This document shows positions 18,570 to 27,142 of a stretch of 56,061 nt of DNA, piece after piece. The notes below the pieces were generated by a model. The model saw nothing but the letters and a program-made list of their open reading frames with translations. It did not search any database and had not been told where the DNA came from. Where the stretch lies: the NCBI RefSeq assembly GCF_000739875.1, contig NZ_BBJR01000052.1:1-56061 (forward strand). The letters run 5' to 3'. A program made the translations under genes and the position numbers. How positions within the stretch are numbered: position 1 is the first letter of the stretch; each line of letters opens with the position of its first letter. Source of the stretch: Comamonas aquatica NBRC 14918 (GTDB lineage Bacteria > Pseudomonadota > Gammaproteobacteria > Burkholderiales > Burkholderiaceae_C).

Positions 18570-19250
18570 GTGGCGCAACAGAAAGTGACAGGCGTTTTTA
18601 TGGACAAGCAGCAGCGCGGGGGCACGATCCTCGGCTTCATCCTGGGTTTGATCGTGGGTCTGGGGGTGGCGCTGGGGGTGGCGGTGTATGTCACCAAGGT
18701 CCCCGTGCCCTTCCTGAACAAGGGCGAGGCGCGCAACACCCCGGCCGCCGAGAGCGAACGCAACCGCAACTGGGACCCCAACTCGCCGCTGTATGGCAGC
18801 ACCCCGGCCCGTTCGGCGCCGGCGGCCACCCCGGAGGCCCCGGCCGCCCCAGCGACCGCGACGGCCACGCCGCCGGCGGCCAGCCCGACCACGCAGCCGC
18901 CCGCGGTCGCCGCGGACCCGCTGGGGGACCTGGCCAAGGCCCAGCTCAAGGCCGCCGATGCCAAGGCGGCCGCGGCCGCGAAGGCCGCGACCGCCAGTGC
19001 GGGTGGCTCCGACGGGTTCAGCTACTTCGTGCAGGCGGGTGCTTTCCGCACCCAGGCCGATGCCGACGCCCAGCGCGCCAAGCTGGCGATGCTGGGCTGG
19101 GAGGCCCGCATCAGCGAGCGCGAGCAGAACGGTCGGCCCGTGTTCCGCGTGCGCGTGGGGCCCTTCGACAAACGCGGCGATGCCGAGCAGCTGAAGCAGA
19201 AGCTGGACGGTGCGGGCGTGGACGCCGCCCTGGTGCGCGTGCAGCAGTGA
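18570..19250 (+). CDS. SPOR domain-containing membrane protein
   Basis: About 226 residues: a short cytoplasmic N-terminus, one membrane helix (GTILGFILGLIVGLGVALGV, about residues 18-37), a long Ala/Pro-rich periplasmic linker, and a C-terminal SPOR domain (about 150-226, SYFVQAGAFRTQADADAQRAKL ... VFRVRVGPFDKRGDAEQLKQKL). SPOR domains bind denuded septal peptidoglycan, so it is probably a FtsN-like division or septum protein. GTG 18570 abuts the argS stop; ATG 18600 is an alternative start that keeps all domains. Confidence 0.85.
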   Translation: MAQQKVTGVFMDKQQRGGTILGFILGLIVGLGVALGVAVYVTKVPVPFLNKGEARNTPAAESERNRNWDPNSPLYGSTPARSAPAATPEAPAAPATATATPPAASPTTQPPAVAADPLGDLAKAQLKAADAKAAAAAKAATASAGGSDGFSYFVQAGAFRTQADADAQRAKLAMLGWEARISEREQNGRPVFRVRVGPFDKRGDAEQLKQKLDGAGVDAALVRVQQ

Positions 19251-19305
19251 ACTTTCTGAGGCTTTCCCCCTCTCAATGCCCATATCTCAAGAAGGAGTCC
19301 TTTTG

Positions 19306-19953
19306 ATGCAACGCCGCCAGTTCTCTTTGGCCGCAGCCACCGCTGCGACCTCCATGGCCTTCGGTGCCAACACGGCTTGGGCACAGGCTGCCGCCCCCAA
19401 GGAAGGCAAGGAATACCTGCGCCTGTCGACCCCCGCCCCCACGGAAGCGGCCGCTGGCCAGATCGAGGTGGTGGAGTTCTTCTGGTACAGCTGCCCCCAC
19501 TGCAACGCGTTCGAGCCCACCTTTGCCGCTTGGAAGCAGAAGGCCCCGGCCAACGTGTCCGTGCGCCGCGTGCCCGTGGCCTTCAACGCCAGCTTCGTGC
19601 CCCAGCAAAAGCTGTATTTCGCGCTGCAGGCCATGGACAACTTCGACGCCATGCACGTCAAGGTGTTCCACGCCATCCATGTGGAGCGCAACAAGCTGGC
19701 CAAGGACGAGGACATCTTCAACTGGGTCGCCAAGCAGGGCGTGGACGTGAACAAGTTCAAGGAGATCTACAACTCCTTCAACGTCGCCAGCCAGGTGCGC
19801 AAGGCCACCCAGGTGCAGCAGGCGTATGACGTGGAAGGCGTGCCCTCCATGGGCGTTGCCGGCCGCTACTACACCGACGGCCCCCGTGCCGGCAGCATGC
19901 CGAATGTGCTGCGTGTGGTCGAATACCTGGTGGAGCAAAGCCGCAAGGCCTGA
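19306..19953 (+). CDS. dsbA: Thiol:disulfide interchange protein DsbA
   Basis: A 215-residue periplasmic oxidoreductase. The signal peptide ends in TAWAQ. The active site is CPHC in FFWYSCPHCNAFEP (about residues 63-66), the classical DsbA dipeptide, and the cis-proline loop reads GVPSMGV. It introduces disulfide bonds into exported proteins. The ATG at 19306 has GAAGGAG nine bases upstream; the longer frame from 19210 overlaps the SPOR gene. An intrinsic terminator follows within 30 bases. Confidence 0.93.
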   Translation: MQRRQFSLAAATAATSMAFGANTAWAQAAAPKEGKEYLRLSTPAPTEAAAGQIEVVEFFWYSCPHCNAFEPTFAAWKQKAPANVSVRRVPVAFNASFVPQQKLYFALQAMDNFDAMHVKVFHAIHVERNKLAKDEDIFNWVAKQGVDVNKFKEIYNSFNVASQVRKATQVQQAYDVEGVPSMGVAGRYYTDGPRAGSMPNVLRVVEYLVEQSRKA

Positions 19954-19978
19954 TCCGGTGCTGCTGCCCCCATCCCCG

Positions 19979-20002
19979 AGCCCGCCTTGCGCGGGCTTTT
20001 TT
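19979..20002 (+). terminator. Terminator between dsbA and lptA
   Basis: AGCCCGC and GCGGGCT form a perfect 7-bp stem with a 5-base loop, followed by six T residues. It separates the argS-SPOR-dsbA unit from lptA-lptB-rpoN. Confidence 0.9.
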
Positions 20003-20020
20003 GTGGGCTTGGGAGGCAGG

Positions 20021-20695
20021 ATGACTACAATGTCCAGCAAGAAACGTGCCCTGCCCATGACACCCAAACTCCTCACCTGCCTGTTGTTGACTGCCCTTGC
20101 GGGGGCTTCTGGCGTGGCGCATGCCGAGCGTGCCGACCGCGACAAGCCCATGAACATCGAAGCCGATGCCTTGCGCCACGACGAGCTCAAGCAGACCAGC
20201 GTGTTCACCGGCAATGTGGTGATGACCAAAGGCTCCATCGTGCTGCGCGGCGCGCAGCTGGACGTGCGCCAGGACGGCGAAGGCTACCAGCACGGCGTGG
20301 TCAAGGCCGAAGCCGGCAAGCGCGCCTTCTTCCGCCAGAAACGCGACACAGCGCCCGGCGCCCCCGAAGAGTTTGTCGAGGGCGAGGCCGAGGTCATCGA
20401 GTACAACGGCCGCACCGACGATGTGAAGCTGATCCGCCGCGGCCAGCTGCGCCGCTACACCGGCGGCAAGCTCAGCGACGACATCATGGGCAGCGTCATT
20501 ACCTACAACAACCTGACCGATGTGTTCACGGTCGACGGCGAAAAGCGCAGCAACCTGCCTTCGTCGGCACCCGCAGGCTCCGGCGGCCGCGTGCGCGCCA
20601 TCCTGGCGCCCAAGGCCACGCCGGGCAGCAGCCCCGCGCCGGCACCGGCCCAGCCCTTGCAGCCGTCGGGTGGTCTGAACTCCCAAGGACAGTGA
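20021..20695 (+). CDS. lptA: Lipopolysaccharide transport periplasmic protein LptA
   Basis: A protein of about 224 residues with a signal peptide ending in VAHAE. It contains the OstA/LptA jellyroll repeats ([32 protein letters not shown] ... [23 protein letters not shown]). It forms the periplasmic bridge for LPS between LptC and LptD. The start at 20021 has GGAGG four bases upstream; 20030 and 20057 are alternatives. Its stop overlaps the lptB start (TGATG). lptC and the KDO genes usually found just upstream are absent here; dsbA takes their place behind a terminator. Confidence 0.92.
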   Translation: MTTMSSKKRALPMTPKLLTCLLLTALAGASGVAHAERADRDKPMNIEADALRHDELKQTSVFTGNVVMTKGSIVLRGAQLDVRQDGEGYQHGVVKAEAGKRAFFRQKRDTAPGAPEEFVEGEAEVIEYNGRTDDVKLIRRGQLRRYTGGKLSDDIMGSVITYNNLTDVFTVDGEKRSNLPSSAPAGSGGRVRAILAPKATPGSSPAPAPAQPLQPSGGLNSQGQ

Positions 20696-21465
20696 TGGCA
20701 GAAGATTCTCGTGACACGCGTGCCACCAGCAAGCTGGAGGCGCGCCACCTGGCCAAGACCTATGGCAGCCGCAAGGTGGTCAAGGACGTGTCCATGACGG
20801 TGCAAAAGGGCGAGGTGGTGGGCTTGCTCGGCCCCAACGGCGCGGGCAAGACCACCTCGTTCTACATGATCGTGGGCCTGGTGCGCTGCGATGGCGGCGA
20901 CATCCTGATCGACGGCCAGTCGGTGGGCAACATGCCCATCCACCAGCGCTCGCGCCTGGGGCTGTCCTACCTGCCGCAGGAAGCCTCGATCTTTCGCAAG
21001 CTGAATGTCGAGGACAACGTGCGCGCCGTGCTGGAGCTGCAGACGGATGCGGCCGGCCAGCCCCTGGGTGCTGCTGCCATCGAGCAGCAGCTGACCAGCC
21101 TGCTGCAGGAGTTGCGCGTCGAGCACCTGCGCAAGTCGCCGTCGCTGGCGCTGTCCGGCGGCGAGCGCCGCCGTGTGGAGATCGCGCGCGCCCTGGCCTC
21201 CAACCCGCGCTTCATCCTGCTGGACGAGCCCTTCGCCGGCATCGATCCGATCGCCGTGATCGAGATCCAGCGCATCATCGGCTTCCTCAAGGAACGCGGC
21301 ATCGGTGTGCTGATTACCGATCACAACGTGCGCGAAACACTGGGTATCTGTGACCACGCCTTCATCATCAGCGATGGCACAGTACTCGCCCAGGGCACAC
21401 CCGAGGAGATCGTCGAGAACCCGGATGTGCGCCGGGTCTACCTGGGCGAGCACTTCCGCATGTAG
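20695..21465 (+). CDS. lptB: LPS export ABC transporter ATP-binding protein LptB
   Basis: A 256-residue ABC ATPase that powers LPS extraction with LptFG. Walker A is GPNGAGKT, the Q-loop LPQEAS, the signature LSGGERRR, Walker [13 protein letters not shown] and the H-loop TDHN. The sequence [20 protein letters not shown] is typical for LptB. It is translationally coupled to lptA by a one-base overlap and is followed after 50 bases by rpoN. Confidence 0.96.
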   Translation: MAEDSRDTRATSKLEARHLAKTYGSRKVVKDVSMTVQKGEVVGLLGPNGAGKTTSFYMIVGLVRCDGGDILIDGQSVGNMPIHQRSRLGLSYLPQEASIFRKLNVEDNVRAVLELQTDAAGQPLGAAAIEQQLTSLLQELRVEHLRKSPSLALSGGERRRVEIARALASNPRFILLDEPFAGIDPIAVIEIQRIIGFLKERGIGVLITDHNVRETLGICDHAFIISDGTVLAQGTPEEIVENPDVRRVYLGEHFRM

Positions 21466-21515
21466 TCTGGCCCGGCAGCGTCGGCAATCACAAGAAAGTT
21501 CGAGGGGGTACAGCG

Positions 21516-23096
21516 TTGAAGCCAGGTTTGTCACTGCGGGTCTCACAGCATCTGGCGCTCACGCCGCAGTTGCAGCAATCCATCCGGCTGTTGCAGCTGT
21601 CCACCCTGGAGTTATCCCAGGAAGTCGAGCAGATGCTCGACGACAACCCGTTTCTGGAGCTGGCCTCGGACGACGCCCCGCGCGAGGAGTTCGGCCTGCA
21701 GGCCGCGGACGAGCCCGCCCAGCACGAGGGCGCCTCGGCCGACGAAACACCATATTCCATAGCAGACAGCGCAGGCACAGCCAGCGCTGAAGGCCAAAAA
21801 GACCAGGAATCCTCGGCGCCCGACAGCGACGTGCCCAGCGACTGGGAGGGCGACGGCAGCGTCGACATCGCGCACGACGACAGCGAATGGGGCGGCGACG
21901 CCCCGGCGCGCGGCAACCGCAATGACGACGAGGATGCCCCCACGGCCCTGGATCTGGCGGGCGCGCACGAGTCGCTGACCGATTTTCTGCACCAGCAGGC
22001 GCTGTCGCTGCGCCTGTCCGAGATCGACCGCTATGCGCTGCGTTTCCTGATCGAAAACCTCAACGACGATGGCTACCTCGAGGACCCGCTGCAGGAGTTG
22101 GCCGAGGGCCTGGCCGGCACCGACGACCTGGAGCAGCTGGACGAGCTGGTCCACCGCTTCACCGTGGCCCTGCGTCTGCTGCAGTCGCTGGAGCCCGTGG
22201 GCGTGGGCGCCCGCGACCTGGCCGAATGCCTGCGCCTGCAACTGCTGCACCTGCACCGCGAGGACCCGCAGGACGAGATGCTGGGGGTGGCGCTGCAGGT
22301 CTGCGCCCAGCCGCTGGAAATGCTGGCGCGGCGCGATGTGCGCAAGCTGATGCAGGCCTGCGGCCTGCCCGAGGCCAAGGTGCGCGCCGCGCTGGGCGTC
22401 ATCGCCCGGCTGGAGCCCAAGCCGGGGCGGCGCTTCACCGATGTCGAGCGCCACATCATCGTGCCCGACGTGATCGTCAAGAAAACAGCTCGCAAGGGGG
22501 GCGATGGCCTGGCGCAGTTCAGCGTGCAGCTGAACCCGGACGTGATGCCGCGCCTGCGCGTGCACGACGTCTACGCCAACGCCCTGCGTAGCCACAAGGG
22601 CAGTGACGGGCACGCCGGACTGCAGCAGCGGCTGCAGGAGGCGCGCTGGTTCATCAAGAACGTGCAGCAGCGCTTCGACACCATCCTGCGTGTGTCCAAG
22701 GCCATCGTCGACCGGCAGAAGAACTTTTTCGTGCACGGCGAGCTGGCCATGCGCCCGCTGGTGCTGCGCGACATTGCCGACGAGCTGGGCCTGCACGAAT
22801 CGACCATCAGCCGCGTGACCACGGCCAAGTACATGGCCACGCCGCACGGCACCTACGAGCTGAAGTTCTTCTTCGGATCGGGCCTGGGCACGGAGACCGG
22901 GGGCAATGCCTCCAGCACGGCGGTGCGCGCGCTGATCAAGCAGTTCGTCGCGGCCGAGAGCCCGAAGAAACCGCTGTCCGACAGCCAGATCGCGGACATG
23001 CTCAAGGAGCAGGGCATCGAGTGCGCGCGCCGCACCGTGGCCAAGTACCGCGAGGCCTTGAAGATCGCTCCGGCCAACCTGCGCAAGGCGCTGTAG
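21516..23096 (+). CDS. rpoN: RNA polymerase sigma-54 factor
   Basis: A 526-residue sigma-54. Region I is Gln/Leu-rich (LSLRVSQHLALTPQLQQSIRLLQLSTLEL), region II acidic (about residues 60-140), then the core-binding domain, a helix-turn-helix (ELGLHESTISRVTTAKYMATPHG) and the RpoN box ARRTVAKYRE near residues 504-513 that reads the -24 element. The start codon is TTG at 21516, with GAGGGGG eight bases upstream; no ATG fits the conserved N-terminus. The common downstream hpf and PTS genes are absent; a convergent chemoreceptor gene follows after the palindromic repeat. Confidence 0.96.
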   Translation: MKPGLSLRVSQHLALTPQLQQSIRLLQLSTLELSQEVEQMLDDNPFLELASDDAPREEFGLQAADEPAQHEGASADETPYSIADSAGTASAEGQKDQESSAPDSDVPSDWEGDGSVDIAHDDSEWGGDAPARGNRNDDEDAPTALDLAGAHESLTDFLHQQALSLRLSEIDRYALRFLIENLNDDGYLEDPLQELAEGLAGTDDLEQLDELVHRFTVALRLLQSLEPVGVGARDLAECLRLQLLHLHREDPQDEMLGVALQVCAQPLEMLARRDVRKLMQACGLPEAKVRAALGVIARLEPKPGRRFTDVERHIIVPDVIVKKTARKGGDGLAQFSVQLNPDVMPRLRVHDVYANALRSHKGSDGHAGLQQRLQEARWFIKNVQQRFDTILRVSKAIVDRQKNFFVHGELAMRPLVLRDIADELGLHESTISRVTTAKYMATPHGTYELKFFFGSGLGTETGGNASSTAVRALIKQFVAAESPKKPLSDSQIADMLKEQGIECARRTVAKYREALKIAPANLRKAL

Positions 23097-23156
23097 ACGC
23101 GTGACGGTCCGGTGGGGGCAGCCGGTGGGGCAGGCCCGACACAGCGGTCAATCATC

Positions 23157-23247
23157 AAAAAGAGAGCTGCTGGCGCTCCATAGACAAAGGGTTCAGATGG
23201 AAAACCATCTGAACCCTTTTTGGCAAGCGCGCAAGCAGCTCTTTTTT
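23157..23247. repeat. Dispersed intergenic palindrome, long copy B; probable bidirectional terminator
   Basis: A nested hairpin. The inner stem AAAGGGTTCAGATGG/CCATCTGAACCCTTT is 15 bp and perfect with an AAAA loop (23186-23219). The outer arms are AAAAAGAGAGCTGCTGGCGCT and AGCGCGCAAGCAGCTCTTTTTT. It lies between convergent rpoN and a chemoreceptor gene, and A and T runs on both ends suggest termination in both directions. Copy H at 52608-52697 has the same layout. Confidence 0.85.
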
Positions 23248-23287
23248 AGAACCCTGCGGGCACGCGTAGTGCGTACCCGGCGGTGCG

Positions 23288-25114
23288 TCAGCGCAGGGCC
23301 AGGGCCTGCGTGGCGGGCGCGTGGTCCAGCTTGAAGCCGCCGACCACCTCGGCCAGCTGGTGCGCCTGTTGCTGCAGCGACTGCGCGGCGGCGGTGGCCT
23401 GTTCCACCAGGGCGGCGTTCTGCTGCGTGCCCTGGTCCATCTGGCTGACGGCGCCGTTGATCTCTCCGATGCCGTTGCTCTGCTCCTGGCTGGCGTGGCT
23501 GATCTCCGCCACGATGGCGGTGACGCGGCGCACGCTGTCCACCACTTCCTGCATGGTGGCGCCGGCCTCCTGCACCAGGCGGCTGCCGGTGTTGACCTGG
23601 TTGACCGAGTCGTCGATCAGCTGCTTGATCTCCTTGGCCGCGGCGGCGCTGCGCTGGGCCAGGGTGCGCACCTCCCCGGCCACCACGGCAAAGCCGCGGC
23701 CCTGCTCGCCGGCCCGCGCCGCTTCCACGGCGGCGTTCAGCGCCAGGATGTTGGTCTGGAAGGCGATGCTGTCGATCACGCCGATGATGTCGACGATCTT
23801 GCGCGACGCGGCGTCGATGCCGCCCATGGTCTGCACCACCTGGCCGACCACGCTGCCGCCGTGCGAGGCGACGGAGGAGGCGCTGCTGGCCAGCTGGTTG
23901 GCCTGGCGGGCGTTCTCGGCGTTCTGCTGCACGGTGGCGGTGAGCTGTTCCATCGCCGCGGCGGTCTCCTCCAGCGAGCTGGCCTGCTGCTCGGTGCGCG
24001 AGGACAGGTCCTGGTTGCCTATGGCGATTTCCTGGCTGGCCAGGCGCACGGATTCCGAGGCGGTGCGGATGCGCAGCAGCACGGCGGCGATCTTGTTCAC
24101 GAAGTGGTTGAAGGCGGTGGCGATCTGTGCCAGCTCGTCCTTGCCGCTGTTGTCCAGGCGCACGGTCAGATCCCCCTCGCCCGAGGCGATGTCTTCCAGC
24201 GCATCGCGCACCATGGCCAGACGGCGCAGCTGGCGGCTGACGACCACCGACACCAGGGCCACGGCCGCCACCAGGCACAGCGCGGTGATGGCCGCCGCCA
24301 CCTGCAGCAGGTGGCGCAGCGGCGCGGTGGCCTCGGCGCGGTCGATGCCGATGGCCAGCACCCAGGGCGTGCCCTCGACTTTGGCGGCATACAGCATCTG
24401 CTCGGCATCACCAATGGTGACGTTCGCGCTCTGGCCCTGTTGGGTCAGCTGCTCGATCAGGGCCGGCGTCAGCGCCGGCGCGAGGGCGCTCATGGGCTTG
24501 AGCACCAGGTCCGCCTGGGCATGCGCCAGGATGTTGCCCTGGCCGTCCAGCAGGAAGGCAAAGCTCTTGGGGGTGGGCTGGATGCTGGTCACCTTGCGGG
24601 AGACCGTGTCCAGGTGCATGTCCGAGCCGACGACGGCCACGGTCTGCCCGTTGGTCACCACGGGCTCCACGAAGCTGATGGTCAGCTTGCTGGTGCTGGC
24701 GTCAACGTAGGCCGGCGTCAGCGCCGCCTTGCCTTCGCGCACCGCCTGCTGGTACCAGGGGCGCGCCGTGCCGTCGTAGTTCTCGGGCATCGGGTGGCTG
24801 AAGACGTGGCGCTTGTCGGCAAACACAAAGTAGGTATCGTCGAAGGCGCCGGCCTGTTTGGCCGCCAGCAGCGCGGGCACGGGCTCGGCCTGGGGCACGG
24901 CGGCCTTGATGGAGCTGGTGATGCGCTGCTTTTCCTTGACCCATTCGGTCAGCTCGCCGGCATAGACCTGGGTGAGCTGGTGGATGCGCTGGTCCAGGCT
25001 CTCCAGGGTGTTGCTGCGCACCAGCAGGAAGGTGGGCACTGCCAGCGCCAACAGGGACAGCGCAGTGATGGCAACACAAATGCCGATGAGGCGGGCGCGC
25101 AGACTCTGGAACAT
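23288..25114 (-). CDS. Methyl-accepting chemotaxis protein with amino-acid-type dCache domain
   Basis: A 608-residue chemoreceptor: first membrane helix (about residues 10-33), periplasmic dCache_1 domain (about 34-265), second helix (about 272-295), HAMP, and signalling domain with [30 protein letters not shown]. The dCache domain holds Y113, R118, W120, Y121, Y136, D138 and D165. Those residues and their spacing are the same as the amino-acid-binding residues of Pseudomonas PctA (Y121 to D173, shifted by 8), so an amino-acid ligand is likely. The gene is divergent from rlmL. Confidence 0.9.
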   Translation of the reverse strand: MFQSLRARLIGICVAITALSLLALAVPTFLLVRSNTLESLDQRIHQLTQVYAGELTEWVKEKQRITSSIKAAVPQAEPVPALLAAKQAGAFDDTYFVFADKRHVFSHPMPENYDGTARPWYQQAVREGKAALTPAYVDASTSKLTISFVEPVVTNGQTVAVVGSDMHLDTVSRKVTSIQPTPKSFAFLLDGQGNILAHAQADLVLKPMSALAPALTPALIEQLTQQGQSANVTIGDAEQMLYAAKVEGTPWVLAIGIDRAEATAPLRHLLQVAAAITALCLVAAVALVSVVVSRQLRRLAMVRDALEDIASGEGDLTVRLDNSGKDELAQIATAFNHFVNKIAAVLLRIRTASESVRLASQEIAIGNQDLSSRTEQQASSLEETAAAMEQLTATVQQNAENARQANQLASSASSVASHGGSVVGQVVQTMGGIDAASRKIVDIIGVIDSIAFQTNILALNAAVEAARAGEQGRGFAVVAGEVRTLAQRSAAAAKEIKQLIDDSVNQVNTGSRLVQEAGATMQEVVDSVRRVTAIVAEISHASQEQSNGIGEINGAVSQMDQGTQQNAALVEQATAAAQSLQQQAHQLAEVVGGFKLDHAPATQALALR

Positions 25115-25266
25115 CGAGGAATCCCGAAAGGAGATGTAACAAAGTGATTCTGGCTGCTATTTCGACGGAAATTGAACGGGATCAAGCGCGATCTGCAAAG
25201 TTACAGGTGTAAAAAATTGCGTCAAGCAATTCCTGGCGGCAACGCGTATCCTCCGCAGCACTACTT

Positions 25267-26550
25267 ATGAATGCCCTGCAAATTTTTCTGCCCTGCGCCG
25301 CCGGCGTCGAGGGCTTCTTGGCCGATGAGGTCCGCGCCATCACTGGCGTCGGCCCGGAGGATGTGCTCACTGGCCGTGGCGGTGTGCTGGTGCGCGCCAT
25401 GTGGCGCGACGCCCTGTTGCTGAACCTCCACAGCCGCCTGGCCCAGCGCGTGCTGGTGGAGCTGTCGTTCACCGAATACCGCAACGAAAACGACCTGTAC
25501 CGCGCCGCCAGCGAGGTGGCCTGGGAGATCTGGTTCTCGCCCAAGGAAACCTTCAAGATCGAGGTCACGGCCCAGCACAGCCCGCTGACCAGCCTGAACT
25601 TCGCCGCGCTGCGCGTCAAGGACGCGATTGCCGACCGTTTTCGCGCCAAGCGCAACGGCGTGCGCCCCAGCGTGGAAACCCACCACCCCGACGTGCGCGT
25701 GCACATGCACCTGACCACGGACAGCTGCACGCTGTACATCGACACCACGGGCGAGGCGCTGTTCAAGCGCGGCTGGCGCGAGGACAAGGGCGATGCCCCG
25801 CTCAAGGAAACGTTGGCCGCCGCGATGATCGCAGCCACCGGCTGGAACCCGCACGGCTCCAACCCGCAGCCGCTGTACGACCCCTGCTGCGGCAGCGGCA
25901 CGGTGGTGATTGAGGCCGCGCAGATCGCGCGCAAGATCCCGGCCGGCATCCTGCGCCGCTTTGCCTTCGAGAAGCTGGTGCCCTTCCAGAAGCATGTCTG
26001 GGAAGCCATGCTGGACGAGGCCGAGGCCCAGATTCTGGACGAGAGCCCCGTGCCCATCTACGGCTCGGACGTGTCGCACCGCATGGTCGACTTTGCCCAG
26101 CGCAACGCCGAACGTGCGGGCGTCGGCCAGACCCTGCAGCTGCGCGGCGGCGATGCGCTGCAGCGCATGCCGCCCTGCGAGCAGCCCGGCGTGATGCTGC
26201 TGAACCCGCCGTATGGCGAGCGCATTGCCGCCGCCGGCAGCGCCGGCCGCAACGCGGCCGAGCGCATGGGCGTGGTCGAGCGCGCTGGCCGCGAAACCGC
26301 GCAGACCGAAGACGGCGTCGATTTCTTTGACCAGCTGGCCGCCCACTGGAAGAAGCATTACAGCGGCTGGCAGGCCTGGCTGCTGACGCCCGACCTCAAG
26401 CTGCCCGGCAAGATGCGCCTCAAGGAGACGCGCCGCACGCCGATGTGGAACGGCCCCATCGAATGCCGGCTGTTCCGCTTCGACCTGATCAAGGGCGCGG
26501 TCAAGCCCCGCAAGGATGAGAGCGCACAACGCCCATCCGACGAGGGCTAA
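25267..26550 (+). CDS. rlmL: 23S rRNA (guanine-N2) methyltransferase, RlmL-like
   Basis: A 427-residue THUMP-containing class I methyltransferase. The THUMP domain covers about residues 50-160, followed by the SAM-binding Rossmann domain with DPCCGSGT (about residues 206-213) and the catalytic NPPY motif in LLNPPYGER. In E. coli the N-terminal half of RlmKL makes m2G2445 in 23S rRNA; the RlmK half is absent here, as in many betaproteobacteria. The PIN gene starts three bases after its stop codon, so the two are cotranscribed. Confidence 0.88.
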   Translation: MNALQIFLPCAAGVEGFLADEVRAITGVGPEDVLTGRGGVLVRAMWRDALLLNLHSRLAQRVLVELSFTEYRNENDLYRAASEVAWEIWFSPKETFKIEVTAQHSPLTSLNFAALRVKDAIADRFRAKRNGVRPSVETHHPDVRVHMHLTTDSCTLYIDTTGEALFKRGWREDKGDAPLKETLAAAMIAATGWNPHGSNPQPLYDPCCGSGTVVIEAAQIARKIPAGILRRFAFEKLVPFQKHVWEAMLDEAEAQILDESPVPIYGSDVSHRMVDFAQRNAERAGVGQTLQLRGGDALQRMPPCEQPGVMLLNPPYGERIAAAGSAGRNAAERMGVVERAGRETAQTEDGVDFFDQLAAHWKKHYSGWQAWLLTPDLKLPGKMRLKETRRTPMWNGPIECRLFRFDLIKGAVKPRKDESAQRPSDEG

Positions 26551-26553
26551 GCC

Positions 26554-27057
26554 ATGAAAATCGTGCTGAAGTGGCCGGCCTGCAACGCCGGCTACACCGG
26601 CCCCTGGCCGCGTCCGCTGGTGCTGGACACCAACGTGGTGCTGGACATGCTGATCTTTGACGATCCGCACATCCCGCCCATCCGCGAACTGGTGGCGCAG
26701 GGCGCCGTGCGCTGGATTGCCGACCAGGCCCAGCGCATCGAGCTGGAGCGCGTGCTGCACTACAGCCAGATCGCGCCGCGCGTGGCCTTCTACGGCAAGA
26801 CCGCCGAGGGCGTGCTGGCGGCCTTCGACGCGGCGGTGAGCTATGTGGCCGCGGCGCCCAAAATCCGCTTCACCTGCACCGATCCCGACGACCAGCATTT
26901 CCTGGACCTGGCCAGCCAGCACCAGGCCCTGCTGGTCAGCAAGGACAAGGCCGTGCTCAAGCAGCGCAAGCGCGTGGTTCAGCACTACGGTGCGACCGTG
27001 GGCAATATCTTGCTGCTGGAAACGGCAGAGGCCGTAGAGGCGGTGACTGAGGTTTGA
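26554..27057 (+). CDS. PIN domain protein, putative ribonuclease (toxin family)
   Basis: A 167-residue protein with a PIN fold: VLDTNVVLDML near residues 22-32 supplies the first catalytic Asp, and DPDDQHFLDLA and LLVSKDKAVL the later acidic positions. Such proteins are commonly annotated as toxin components, but no antitoxin gene adjoins it; the upstream gene is rlmL, three bases away, and downstream there is only a terminator. A housekeeping RNA-processing role linked to rRNA is therefore possible. The N-terminal 20 residues precede the domain and are unusual for the family. Confidence 0.75.
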   Translation: MKIVLKWPACNAGYTGPWPRPLVLDTNVVLDMLIFDDPHIPPIRELVAQGAVRWIADQAQRIELERVLHYSQIAPRVAFYGKTAEGVLAAFDAAVSYVAAAPKIRFTCTDPDDQHFLDLASQHQALLVSKDKAVLKQRKRVVQHYGATVGNILLLETAEAVEAVTEV

Positions 27058-27063
27058 GTTAAA

Positions 27064-27102
27064 TTGCTAGCGCTTTTCCAGCAAGCGCTAGCAGCTATCA
27101 AA
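27064..27102. repeat. Dispersed intergenic palindrome, copy C (best-conserved core)
   Basis: GCTAGCGCTT and AAGCGCTAGC form a perfect 10-bp stem around a 7-base loop (27066-27092), followed by AGCTATCAAAA. It lies between the convergent PIN and SIP genes, directly before a separate terminator. Confidence 0.8.
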
Positions 27103-27110
27103 AGTATGTG

Positions 27111-27142
27111 AAGGGTGTGATGAAAGTCACATCCTTTTTTTT
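27111..27142 (+). terminator. Terminator of the rlmL-PIN unit
   Basis: AAGGGTGTGA and TCACATCCTT form a 10-bp stem with one G-T pair and a 6-base loop, followed by a run of eight T residues. The run reaches into the end of the convergent SIP gene. Confidence 0.85.

Noticed and set aside
17238-19283. A 681-codon open frame on the minus strand, opposite argS and the SPOR gene
   Set aside because: Same cause; argS on the other strand is unambiguous and the frame shows only low-complexity sequence.
25215-25231. AATTGC/GCAATT hairpin upstream of rlmL
   Set aside because: Only 6 bp and AT-rich; there is no further evidence of a regulatory RNA.
26554-27057. Toxin-antitoxin system
   Set aside because: A PIN protein alone, without a small adjacent antitoxin gene, does not support this call.
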